64,000 bases of DNA, from positions 4,601,203-4,665,202 of the forward strand of contig NZ_JAGINW010000001.1 of NCBI RefSeq assembly GCF_017876405.1, in the 5' to 3' direction. This DNA is from Kibdelosporangium banguiense (GTDB taxonomy: Bacteria; Actinomycetota; Actinomycetes; Mycobacteriales; Pseudonocardiaceae). How positions within the stretch are numbered: position 1 is the stretch's first letter; each line of letters starts with the position of its first letter. The translations under genes and the position numbers were made by a program. This document shows, in pieces, positions 55,356-64,000 of this stretch. The notes beneath the pieces were generated by a model. The model saw nothing but the letters and a program-made list of their open reading frames with translations. It did not search any database and had not been told where the DNA came from.

Positions 55356-56720
55356 ATGGCCTTCAACACCTCCCACTGGCAGAACCGTCTCGACACCCTT
55401 CGCGAGCAGTACCACGTGCCTGGAGCATCGGTCGCTGTGCTTGTCGACGGTGAGATCCACGAACTGGCCAGCGGTGTGCTGCACATGGGAACGCGTGTCG
55501 AAGCCACGCCTGACTCGGTCTACATGCTGGGCTCGGTCGCCAAGGTCTACACCGCGACACTGGTGATGCAGCTGGTGGACGAGGGAAAGCTCGATCTGGA
55601 CCAGCCGGTGGCCGAGATCCTGCCGGAGTTCGCCACCGCCGACCCGGCGGCCACCAAGACCATCACGCCTCGCCAGTTGCTCAGCCACACCAGTGGTTTG
55701 ACGTGTGACTTCATGTACGACGGCGGCCGCGGCGACGACTGCATCGCCAACTACGTCGAGGCCGCCAAGGGGGTGGCGATGGACTGTCCACCTGGGATCG
55801 CGGTGTCCTACAGCGGTGTCGGGTACGTCACCCTGGGCCGGATCATCGAGGTGCTGACCGGCCAGACGTGGGACCAGGCATTGAAGGAGCGCCTGTTCAC
55901 GCCGCTTGGCCTGACCCACACGATGACGCTTCCCGAGGAGGCCTTGAGTTTCCGCGCGGCGATGTCCCATCTCGGCTCGCCGGGCAGTTATCCGGATCCG
56001 GCGCCTGCCTGGGATCTCATGCCTCGCGCAGCCGGTCCGGGCGCCCGGGTCATCGCTTCGGCCGGCGACGTGGTCCGGCTGGCCAAGATGCACCTCGACG
56101 GCGGTGCCGGTGTGCTCAGCGAGGAATCCGTTGCGGCGATGCAGCACCGTGAGGTTGACGTCCCTGACAAGTGGACCGTCAGCGCCGACGGGTGGGGGCT
56201 CGGTTGGACGCTGTACGACTGGGACGGCGTCCCGGGGTACGGACACGACGGAGCTGCGGTCGGTCAGTACGCGTACCTGCGCGTCGTGCCGATGAAGGGC
56301 GTAGCGATTGCGTTGACCACCAACGGTGGTGGGGCGCGTCAGCTGTACGCGGCACTGTTCCGTGAGTTGCTCGATGAGCTCGCCGGTGTGCAGTTGCCTG
56401 GTGCCTTCGAGCCTGCTGCACAGCCGCCTGCCGTGGACATCAGCCGGTTCGCTGGGACATACAAGCGCGAAGGCGTTGTCATCACGGTGACCGGGAACGC
56501 CCACCTGACATACGAGTTTGTCGACGGTATGAAGGGCCTGGCGCCGACCATCGAGGCAGACCTGGTCCCGATCTCGGAGACCGTGTGGGCCGCGACCGGT
56601 GCGGGGCCGTCGTTCAGCGAAGGCTGGATGCCCGTGGTGTTCTCGACGTTGAAGGACGGCAACGACTACTGCTACATCGGAATGCGGGCCGCCCCCAAGG
56701 CAGCTCCCCACTCCCAGTGA
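55356..56720 (+). CDS. Beta-lactamase-fold serine hydrolase
   Basis: The 454 aa protein has a class C beta-lactamase-like domain: nucleophile Ser60-Val-Ala-Lys63, Tyr-Ser-Gly near residue 148, and a C-terminal HDG-type motif (GYGHDGAAV near residue 290). A beta-rich extension of about 90 aa follows. No signal peptide is seen, so it is probably a cytoplasmic esterase or peptidase rather than a secreted beta-lactamase. AAGGAG precedes ATG 55356. It is co-oriented with the MFS exporter, suggesting detoxification of the exported compound. Confidence 0.88.
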   Translation: MAFNTSHWQNRLDTLREQYHVPGASVAVLVDGEIHELASGVLHMGTRVEATPDSVYMLGSVAKVYTATLVMQLVDEGKLDLDQPVAEILPEFATADPAATKTITPRQLLSHTSGLTCDFMYDGGRGDDCIANYVEAAKGVAMDCPPGIAVSYSGVGYVTLGRIIEVLTGQTWDQALKERLFTPLGLTHTMTLPEEALSFRAAMSHLGSPGSYPDPAPAWDLMPRAAGPGARVIASAGDVVRLAKMHLDGGAGVLSEESVAAMQHREVDVPDKWTVSADGWGLGWTLYDWDGVPGYGHDGAAVGQYAYLRVVPMKGVAIALTTNGGGARQLYAALFRELLDELAGVQLPGAFEPAAQPPAVDISRFAGTYKREGVVITVTGNAHLTYEFVDGMKGLAPTIEADLVPISETVWAATGAGPSFSEGWMPVVFSTLKDGNDYCYIGMRAAPKAAPHSQ

Positions 56721-56727
56721 CTGAGAG

Positions 56728-56790
56728 GCTTTGCCCCCAATGCCACATTGGGGGCATCTGACGTCCCCAATGTGGCATTGGGGACAAAGC
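56728..56790. terminator. Bidirectional terminator formed by a double palindrome
   Basis: Two 26-base arms (56728-56753 and 56765-56790) are inverted repeats with a single mismatch. Each arm is itself a palindrome (CCCCAATG ... CATTGGGG). They lie between converging genes and end in AAAGC/GCTTT tracts. The sequence can fold as one long hairpin or two short ones, fitting a bidirectional terminator or a dispersed intergenic repeat. Confidence 0.75.
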
Positions 56791-56797
56791 AAAAGCG

Positions 56798-57478
56798 TCA
56801 GTTGAGGTTCATGGGGGCCGAGAAGGCCGACGCGGGAGCAGGGACAGCGCGCAACGCCGCGATGATCCCTGCTTCTCGCGTGAGCAGGCTGTAGACCATG
56901 CGCAGGCGGTGCAGCGGCCGGACTTCCTCCAGCAGCGTCTGTCTGTCCTCGATAGGCAGCAGACAGTCGGCCGCCAGCAGGTGGGCGAGGTTGCCGATGT
57001 CGGTGTCCTCGTCCGGTTCCGTCCAGTCTTCACGTTCCCACGCCGTCTCGCAGTACCGGCGATACGCCGCCCGCGCGGACCGTTCGAGCGACGCGACCCG
57101 ATCCGCCTTGGCGGGCGGGATCTGGGCGTCCGGGATCCACTCGACAGTGCCGATCAGGTAGGGCGCGCTGGTGGCGTCCAGGTCCAGCAGCCGGAACCGC
57201 CGCTCACCGGTGGTGACGATGTCGTAGCGGCCGTCCCCCAGCCGGGTGGCCTGCCGCAGGATCGCCGAGCAGCCGACCGCGGCGAGCTGGTCGGGTTTGT
57301 CGACCTCCTCGATGAGGGGTGTCCTGATCGCCGCGACCCCGAAACGCTTGTCCGGCACGACGCCTTTGACCAGGTCGACGGTCAGCTGGCGGTAGCGCGG
57401 CTCGAAGATGTGCAACGGCAGGTTCGCTCCCGGCAGCAGCACCGTCTGCAGCGGAAACAGCGGAAGCGTCTCGGGCAC
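56798..57478 (-). CDS. LON substrate-binding domain protein
   Basis: This 226 aa protein consists mainly of the N-terminal LON domain found in Lon proteases but without the ATPase or peptidase parts: LPLFPLQTVLLPGANLPLHIFEPRYRQL, followed by FGVAAIRTP and DLDATSAPYLIGTVEWIPD. GTG start 57478. Its function is unknown. It follows nrtR in the same direction with an 18-base gap. Confidence 0.88.
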   Translation of the reverse strand: MPETLPLFPLQTVLLPGANLPLHIFEPRYRQLTVDLVKGVVPDKRFGVAAIRTPLIEEVDKPDQLAAVGCSAILRQATRLGDGRYDIVTTGERRFRLLDLDATSAPYLIGTVEWIPDAQIPPAKADRVASLERSARAAYRRYCETAWEREDWTEPDEDTDIGNLAHLLAADCLLPIEDRQTLLEEVRPLHRLRMVYSLLTREAGIIAALRAVPAPASAFSAPMNLN

Positions 57479-57496
57479 CAGTTCAAGTTACGTCCA

Positions 57497-58201
57497 TCAC
57501 CGGCTTTTCGCAGCAGGCGGCCGGAGAACGGCGAACGGATCGGTCACCTGCATACCGCGGTCGGCGAACCGGAACAGCGCCGCGGGACGGCCGCCGGACC
57601 GGCCTGGCCTGGTGGTGTCGCCAGTTGGTTCTAGCAGGCCACGCCTGGACAGCACGCGCTGCAGGTTGGTCGCTGAGACGCGGTAGCCCAGCGCGGCGGA
57701 GTACAGCTCCCGCAGCGCGGAGACGGTGAATGTCGGGGGAGCCAGCGCGAAACCGATGTTGGTGTACGACAGTTTCGACCGCAGCCGGTCGCGGGCCCGA
57801 CGCACGATGGCCTGGTGGTCGAACGCGGTTTCCGGCAGGTCCCCGACCGGGTGCCAGCGGGTGTCCTCGGGCAGCTCAGGGTCGTTGTCCGACGGTACGA
57901 GCCCGAGGAACGCCGAAGCGACCATCCTCGGCCCGGGAACCCGGTCGGGCGCGCTGAACACCGCGAGCTGCTCGACGTGTGCGAGTTGTCTCACATCGAC
58001 TTTTTCCTTGAGCTGACGGCGAATCGAATGCTCTACGTCCTCGTCGAGACGCAGCCTGCCACCAGGCAGTGACCAGCGGTGCATGTGCGGTTCCCGAGCG
58101 CGCTGCCAGAGCAGCACCTGTAGTGATCCCGCTCTCACTTGCAGCACAGCCGCCAAAACCTCATGGCCGAGCAGGGGTGCCTCGGTGGTAGCATCAGGCA
58201 T
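57497..58201 (-). CDS. nrtR: NrtR-type Nudix regulator of NAD synthesis
   Basis: The 234 aa protein has an N-terminal Nudix domain (residues 10-140) and a C-terminal winged helix (FTVSALRELYSAALGYRVSATNLQRVLSRRGLL). The Nudix box, normally REUxEE, reads RQLKEK, so hydrolase activity is probably lost, as in NrtR repressors that bind ADP-ribose. It is divergent from nadABC, with a palindrome directly at its own start. ATG 58201; the much longer open frame to 59176 is antisense to nadA and not coding. Confidence 0.9.
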   Translation of the reverse strand: MPDATTEAPLLGHEVLAAVLQVRAGSLQVLLWQRAREPHMHRWSLPGGRLRLDEDVEHSIRRQLKEKVDVRQLAHVEQLAVFSAPDRVPGPRMVASAFLGLVPSDNDPELPEDTRWHPVGDLPETAFDHQAIVRRARDRLRSKLSYTNIGFALAPPTFTVSALRELYSAALGYRVSATNLQRVLSRRGLLEPTGDTTRPGRSGGRPAALFRFADRGMQVTDPFAVLRPPAAKSR

Positions 58202-58224
58202 GTTTTCGATCCTTAGGCGAAAAC
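58202..58224. promoter_or_regulatory. Probable NrtR operator
   Basis: Perfect 7-base arms GTTTTCG (58202-58208) and CGAAAAC (58218-58224) flank a 9-base centre. The site abuts the nrtR start codon and is 34 bases upstream of nadA, so it could control both the regulator and nadABC. Confidence 0.8.
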
Positions 58225-58258
58225 CTCGGGACCGGAAATCCTGAGCTAGGAGGACCAG

Positions 58259-59253
<995 letters not shown>

Positions 59254-59257
<4 letters not shown>

Positions 59258-60876
59258 GCCCCCGCTGGGAGGCCAGAGCGGACGTCATCGTCGTCGGCAC
59301 CGGCGTGGCCGGGCTGACCGCTGCACTTGAGGCCCGCGAACTGGGGCTGCGCGTCCTGGTGATCACCAAGGCGGCCGCGGGGTCCGGCAATACGCGTTGG
59401 GCCCAGGGGGGTGTCGCCGTCGTCATGCCGGGGGAGCATGACGACGGCGACTCGGTCGAAGCTCACGTGCAGGACACCCTGGTGGCGGGCGCCGGCCTGT
59501 GCGAAGCCGACGCGGTCGACGCGATCCTGACCGGTGGAGCGCAGGCCGTGGCCCGGCTTCGCAGGCTGGGCGCGGTGTTCGATCCGGCCGACAATGGAAA
59601 GCTCGCCAGGACAAGGGAAGGCGGGCACAGCGCGTTCCGTGTCGTGCACGCGGGCGGGGATGCGACCGGCGCCGAGATCGAGCGGGCTTTGCTCACGGCC
59701 ACACATGACGGCCGGGTTCCTTTGCTGGACAACCACATCGCTGTCGACACCGTGCGTACGGCGTCGGGTGCTGTGGTCGGTTTGCTTGTGTTGGACCCGA
59801 ATGGTGTGCCCGGCGTCGTCAGCGCGCCTGCGGTCTTGCTTGCGACAGGCGGGCTTGGGCAGCTGTATCAGGCGACGTCGAACCCTGAGGTGGCGACGGC
59901 TGACGGTTTGGCCTTGGCTCTGCGAGCCGGAGCGCCAGCTGCGGACGTGGAGTTCGTGCAGTTCCACCCGACTGTGCTGTACACGGGACCGGGCGCGCGT
60001 GGGCGGTGTCCGTTGGTCACCGAAGCTGTGCGTGGTGAAGGCGCGGTGCTTGTCGACGCGCTTGGTGAGCGCGTGATGGAGGGCGTGCATCCGCTGGAAG
60101 ATCTCGCGCCTCGGGATGTCGTTTCCGGAGCGATCGCGCGACGGATGGCGCTGGAGCCGGGCGGTGTGGACGACCATGTCTACCTGGACGCCACGCATCT
60201 GGACGCTGCCCTGTTCCGCAGGCGGTTCCCGACTGTGCTGGCCGCGTGCCAGTCCATCGGTGTCGATCCGTCGGCCGACCCGATCCCGGTGTCTCCGGCA
60301 GCGCATTTCGCCTGCGGCGGTGTCGCGGCCACTGTGGACGGACGAACGGGCGTCATCGGCCTGTACGCCGTCGGAGAGGTCGCGCGGACCGGCTTGCACG
60401 GGGCGAACCGGCTGGCGTCCAACAGCCTGCTCGAAGGACTTGTCGTCGGCTCCCGGGCCGCGAGAGCCATCGCCGCGGACCTGTCCGCGTGCATCCTCGC
60501 CGACCCCAAAGCCGGTGTACGCGTGTCACTTCCGGAAGCTCCCGTGGCCAACCGCGACGTCCTGCAGCGCGTGATGAGCCGTTACGCGGGAATCGGGCGT
60601 GACGCGGAAGGCCTCGCCGTGGTCGGCTCGGTGCTTGATGTGTCCGCTGTGGACACTGTGCTGACGACGCGGGAGAACGTCGAGGACGCCGCGTTGACGC
60701 TGGTCGCGCGCGCCTTGATCGCGGCCGCCGCGGCACGCACGGAAAGCCGTGGCTGTCACGTGCGGACTGATTTCCCAGCTGTGGACCCGGCCTGGCAGCA
60801 CAGCCTCGCGGTCCGGCTCAACCCGTCGGGCCAGCCGGTGCTGGCGGCGAAGACCTTGCTGAGGAGCGCGGCGTGA
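59254..60876 (+). CDS. nadB: L-aspartate oxidase NadB
   Basis: A 540 aa FAD enzyme that makes iminoaspartate. FAD-binding [15 protein letters not shown] at residues 10-24, [13 protein letters not shown] near residue 47, [12 protein letters not shown] near residue 235 and the arginine/His site [16 protein letters not shown] near residue 350 are present. ATG 59254 is the first codon matching the family; the longer frame upstream lies in nadA. Overlap with nadC is 4 bases. Confidence 0.97.
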
Positions 60877-61742
60877 CCGAGATTGACCAGATCGTCGACC
60901 GCGCGCTGGACGAGGACCTGCGTTACGGGCCCGACGCGACCACCGAGGCCACGGTCCCGGCCGACGCGATCGGCATCGCCGAGATCACGCCGCGTAGCCC
61001 GGGCGTGCTCTCAGGCGGTGCGGTCGCGTTGATCGTGTTCGAACGTGTGCTCGGCGACTACGAGGTTCTGCGCCGGGCACCGGACGGCAGCAGGCTGACC
61101 GCGGGAGATCCCGCGCTGATCGTGAAAGGTTCCCTGCGGGGTCTGCTGACCGCGGAACGCACGGCGCTGAACCTGTTGTGCCACCTGTCCGGTGTGGCCA
61201 CGGCGACCGCACGCTGGGTGGACGCCGTCGAAGGCACCGGCTGCGCGATTCGCGACACCAGGAAAACGATGCCCGGGCTGCGGGTACTGGAGAAGGACGC
61301 GGTCCGGCACGGCGGTGGCGTGAATCACCGGCTCGGCCTCGGCGACGCCGTTCTCATCAAAGACAATCACGTACTCGCGGCCGGATCGATAACGGCGGCT
61401 TTGACAGCCGCGCGGTTGCACGCACCGCAACTGCCGTGTGAAGTCGAGGTCGACGATCTCGACCAGCTCGACGAGGCGTTGGCGCTGCGCGCGGAACTCG
61501 TCCTGCTGGACAATTTCACCCCTGACCAGTGCGCCGAGGCCGTTCGACGGGCCAAGGCCGCGGGCGGGATCACCCGCCTTGAGGCATCCGGCGGGCTGAC
61601 GATAGATGTCGCGCGGGCATATGCGCGGACAGGTGTGGATTATCTCGCCGTCGGTGGTCTGACCCACTCCGCGCTCGCTCTCGATCTCGGGATGGATCTT
61701 GTTTCATCCAATTCTCAGGCGGCACATCGCGCGGACGGCTAA
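60873..61742 (+). CDS. nadC: Nicotinate-nucleotide pyrophosphorylase NadC
   Basis: A 289 aa quinolinate phosphoribosyltransferase. RTALNLLCHLSGVAT near residue 90, RDTRKTMPGLRVLEKDAVRHGGGVNHRLGL and LIKDNHV near 160, then LEASGGLTIDVARAYARTGVDYLAVGGLTHS are the family motifs. GTG 60873 overlaps nadB. Completes the de novo NAD operon. Confidence 0.97.
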   Translation: MTEIDQIVDRALDEDLRYGPDATTEATVPADAIGIAEITPRSPGVLSGGAVALIVFERVLGDYEVLRRAPDGSRLTAGDPALIVKGSLRGLLTAERTALNLLCHLSGVATATARWVDAVEGTGCAIRDTRKTMPGLRVLEKDAVRHGGGVNHRLGLGDAVLIKDNHVLAAGSITAALTAARLHAPQLPCEVEVDDLDQLDEALALRAELVLLDNFTPDQCAEAVRRAKAAGGITRLEASGGLTIDVARAYARTGVDYLAVGGLTHSALALDLGMDLVSSNSQAAHRADG

Positions 61743-61752
61743 TGTCTCGAAT

Positions 61753-63357
61753 GTGCCCGCTCGCCGACCATTCCTGATGAGTGCCGCCCTGCTCGCACTA
61801 CCGGCGGTACTTGTCGGCTGTACGGCGGCACCGACGCTGACAGCCTCAGGCAGCACGGACAGCACTTCGCTGGTGCTCGCCGTGCCCAACGAGCCGCTGA
61901 ACGTGCACCCACTCGCGGGTTACGGCCAGCACGGCGCCGCCAAGGTCTTCGACGGCCTGCTCGAGCACCAGGCTGACCTGAGCGTGCGCCCCGCACTGGC
62001 CGTCGAGCTGCCGACACCGTCGGCCGACGGCAAGTCCTGGACCGTGAAGCTGCGCGGTGACGTGCGCTTCCAGGACGGCAGCGCGTTCGACGGCAAGGAC
62101 GTCGAGGCGACGTACCGCGCTCTGCTCGACCCGGCGTACGCCTCGCCGTTGCGCTCCCGGTACAGCGTGATCACCGGCGTCACGGAGGTCACACCGCCGC
62201 CGACCACCACCACGTCAGCGCCGCCCACGACGTCCAGCCGCGTGCCACAGTCCACCAAGACGGTTCCGGTCGGCAGCACAGTCCGGTTTGACCTGGCGCA
62301 GCCGTACGCGCCCTTCCCGGATCTGCTTGTGCTCGGCATCGTGCCCAGCGAGACGCTCACGCAACCCGCGAACGTGGCCTCTCTCAAACCAGTCGGCACG
62401 GGCCCGTACCAACTGGAGGAGTGGAAGCGCGGCGAGAGCATGACGCTGCGTGCCAACAGCTCCTATTTCGGCGGCGCTCCCACGGTCGCCAAGGTGACTA
62501 TCGAGTTCATCCCCGACGACGCCGCGCGTGTTCAGCGTGTCCGTGACGGCAAGCTCGACAGCGCGGCCTTGCCGCCCGCACAAGCCAAGAGTTTCGAGAA
62601 CTCCGACGTCTTCGCCGTGCTCTCGCAGCGCAGCGCCGGCGTCCGGACCGTGCGGCTGCCCGCGGCCAACCCGGTCACCAGCGACCCGCAGATCAGGCTC
62701 GCTCTCAACTACGCGGTGAACCGTCGCAGCATGATCGACGGTCCGCTCGCGGGCCGTGGCACTGAGGCGTACACACCTATGTCGCCCGTGCTCGCGGAGT
62801 ACTTCGAACCATCCGCCAAGTTCTCCCACGACGTCCCGACCGCCAAGTCGTTCCTCGACACAGGCGGTTGGGTGACGGGCTCAGACGGCATCCGTACCAA
62901 GAACGGCGTCCCTGCCAGGTTCTCGCTCGTCTACCCGGCTGGTGACACGGTCTCCCGTGACCTCGCGACGGCCTTCGCGGCCGACGCCGACGCTGTCGGC
63001 ATCCAAGTGTCGACCAGCGTTGGCGCCCCCACACCCGCCGACGCCGCGATCATCAGCGTCGGCGACCCGTTCGACCCGGACCTGGCCTTGTACCCGCTGC
63101 TTCACGACAGCGACACCAAGATCGCCACCCCGCTCGAGGCAGCCCGCGCCACCACAGATCCGGCTCAACGGGCCGTCGAGTACCGCAAGATGCAGCGCAC
63201 CTATGTGGAGTCCCCCAGCATGGTCGTGCTGGCCGGGATCGAACACACCTACGTCCTGCGCCGGAACTGGACCGGCTATCAGGCCGTCGTCGACGCGGAC
63301 ACCCAGGACGGGACCTGGGGTGCGTGGTGGAACCTGTCGCGCTGGCAGCCTCGCTAG
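61753..63357 (+). CDS. Family 5 (oligopeptide-type) substrate-binding lipoprotein
   Basis: The product is a 534 aa lipoprotein: FLMSAALLALPAVLVGC provides the signal and lipobox. Family 5 features are LVLAVPNEPLNVHPLAGYGQHGAAKVFDGLLEHQ, then DGKSWTVKLRGDVRFQDGSAFDGKDV. A Pro/Thr-rich insert (PPPTTTTSAPPTTSSRVP) lies near residue 150. GTG 61753 is 10 bases after nadC, so it may be co-expressed. No permease or ATPase genes are adjacent, so it is an orphan binding protein here. Start site is moderately certain. Confidence 0.88.
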   Translation: MPARRPFLMSAALLALPAVLVGCTAAPTLTASGSTDSTSLVLAVPNEPLNVHPLAGYGQHGAAKVFDGLLEHQADLSVRPALAVELPTPSADGKSWTVKLRGDVRFQDGSAFDGKDVEATYRALLDPAYASPLRSRYSVITGVTEVTPPPTTTTSAPPTTSSRVPQSTKTVPVGSTVRFDLAQPYAPFPDLLVLGIVPSETLTQPANVASLKPVGTGPYQLEEWKRGESMTLRANSSYFGGAPTVAKVTIEFIPDDAARVQRVRDGKLDSAALPPAQAKSFENSDVFAVLSQRSAGVRTVRLPAANPVTSDPQIRLALNYAVNRRSMIDGPLAGRGTEAYTPMSPVLAEYFEPSAKFSHDVPTAKSFLDTGGWVTGSDGIRTKNGVPARFSLVYPAGDTVSRDLATAFAADADAVGIQVSTSVGAPTPADAAIISVGDPFDPDLALYPLLHDSDTKIATPLEAARATTDPAQRAVEYRKMQRTYVESPSMVVLAGIEHTYVLRRNWTGYQAVVDADTQDGTWGAWWNLSRWQPR

Positions 63358-63845
63358 ACGAGCTTGCTGTAGTACTCCTCCTGCGAGGGGTAGTAGTCGT
63401 CGAAGCTCGGCAACGGCTTGCCCTCACGTGAGGCGATGAGCACGTCGAGGTAGTACTCCCAGCCGGGACCGGTGCTGCCGACGATGTCGGTGCGTTCGAC
63501 GTGCTGGATCAGGCGCAGTTCGGTGACCCCGTCGGACTCGATGAGCTGGACTTCCATCCGCCAGGTGCCGTTGTCGTCCGTGCTGGACACGGCGAGGTGC
63601 GTGGGCGCTGAGCAAGCGTCGATGTGGATGTCCATCCACGGCTGGCCTTCTTCGTGGATCATCTGCACTTTGATCGTGTTGCCGGGCGCGCCGGTGCCTT
63701 CCCAGGGGCCGAACCAGCGGGCCGTGCGCTCGGATTCGGTCACGCTGGCCCAGACATCCTCGATCGGCGCACGCATCGTGCGCGTCAGGATCAGGTCGTG
63801 GCCCTTATCCGTGCGAACCAGTTTGCCGGTCGGGATGGGCTTCAT
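63354..63845 (-). CDS. SRPBCC/AHSA1 domain protein
   Basis: A 163 aa protein with the START-like AHSA1 fold: TRTMRAPIEDVWASVTESERTARWFGPWEG near residues 18-47 and GWEYYLDVLIASREGKPLP near the end. ATG 63845 follows AGGAGG. The gene begins inside the 3' end of an ArsR-type gene, the common regulator/SRPBCC pair. It probably binds a small hydrophobic ligand. The stop shares bases with the converging lipoprotein gene. Confidence 0.88.
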   Translation of the reverse strand: MKPIPTGKLVRTDKGHDLILTRTMRAPIEDVWASVTESERTARWFGPWEGTGAPGNTIKVQMIHEEGQPWMDIHIDACSAPTHLAVSSTDDNGTWRMEVQLIESDGVTELRLIQHVERTDIVGSTGPGWEYYLDVLIASREGKPLPSFDDYYPSQEEYYSKLV

Positions 63846-64000
63846 GGACAGTCCTCCTGTGCTCGCGGCGGGTTCTCATAACCTCGGTTTCGAGTGCGTC
63901 CAGCCGGCTCTCCCAGATGCCGGCCGGTGCCGCGAACTGGCCGATCCACTCCTGCAGAGCGGCCAGGCCGTCCGTGTCCAGGGCGTAGACCCGTTGTCTG
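63805..64000 (-). CDS. ArsR-type regulator, C-terminal part (cut by window edge)
   Basis: A minus-strand frame enters at the right edge and stops with TAA at 63805. The visible part reads RVYALDTDGLAALQEWIGQF, then WESRLDALETEVMRTRREH, which is the C-terminal helix region of ArsR-family repressors paired with AHSA1 genes. It overlaps the SRPBCC gene by 41 bases in another frame. The helix-turn-helix part is outside the window. Confidence 0.75.
   Translation of the reverse strand, partial: RQRVYALDTDGLAALQEWIGQFAAPAGIWESRLDALETEVMRTRREHRRTVHEAHPDRQTGSHG

Noticed and set aside
55356-56720. Secreted class C beta-lactamase
   Set aside because: The fold and SxxK motif fit, but there is no signal peptide and there is an extra C-terminal domain, so a general serine hydrolase is the safer call.

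Overview
The window is high-GC actinomycete DNA, most likely from a member of the Pseudonocardiaceae. The grounds are GTG/TTG start codons, many 1-4 base start/stop overlaps, a division cluster without ftsA between ftsQ and ftsZ, DivIVA/Wag31, SepF, a meso-DAP type MurE (DNPR motif), a short actinobacterial ileS T-box and a SAM-IV riboswitch. No genus can be assigned from the sequence alone.

Layout. 1-15.7 kb: the division and cell wall (dcw) cluster, running murE (cut by the left edge), murF, mraY, murD, ftsW, murG, murC, ftsQ, ftsZ, pgeF (yfiH), yggS, sepF, yggT, wag31 and a small membrane protein. murD carries a Pro-rich insertion that looks like former non-coding DNA. 15.7-25.7 kb: T-box-controlled ileS, a penicillin-binding protein, a secreted pyroglutamyl-peptidase-like protein whose catalytic Cys is Ser, a DUF167 protein, a cation/proton antiporter, and a SAM-IV riboswitch ahead of a class V aminotransferase. 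25.9-33.8 kb: a PLP dehydratase, an ABC-2 exporter divergent from a histidine kinase, an IS30 remnant separating that kinase from a response regulator, then lspA and rluD. 33.9-44.5 kb: an AsnC-like Pro-rich protein, a four-gene sugar-type ABC importer, a kinase-like protein with a lost P-loop, dnaE1 and an orphan gene.

44.6-53 kb: biotin genes bioA and bioD-bioB-bsaP-DUF2567. bioF is missing, and the gap between bioA and bioD is filled by a divergent sugar-catabolic module (isomerase, DUF993 protein, Gfo/Idh/MocA dehydrogenase and a LacI regulator with two matching operator sites). 53-56.8 kb: a TetR/MFS efflux/serine hydrolase group closed by a long double inverted repeat. 56.8-64 kb: a LON-domain protein, an NrtR-type regulator with a clear operator, nadABC, an oligopeptide-type lipoprotein, and an SRPBCC/ArsR pair cut by the right edge.

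Most of the window is housekeeping sequence. The best candidate for something undescribed is the LacI/Gfo-Idh/DUF993/isomerase module inside the biotin locus. The murD insertion, the Cys-to-Ser peptidase and the P-loop-less kinase relative follow. No CRISPR array, tRNA, rRNA or intact mobile element was seen.
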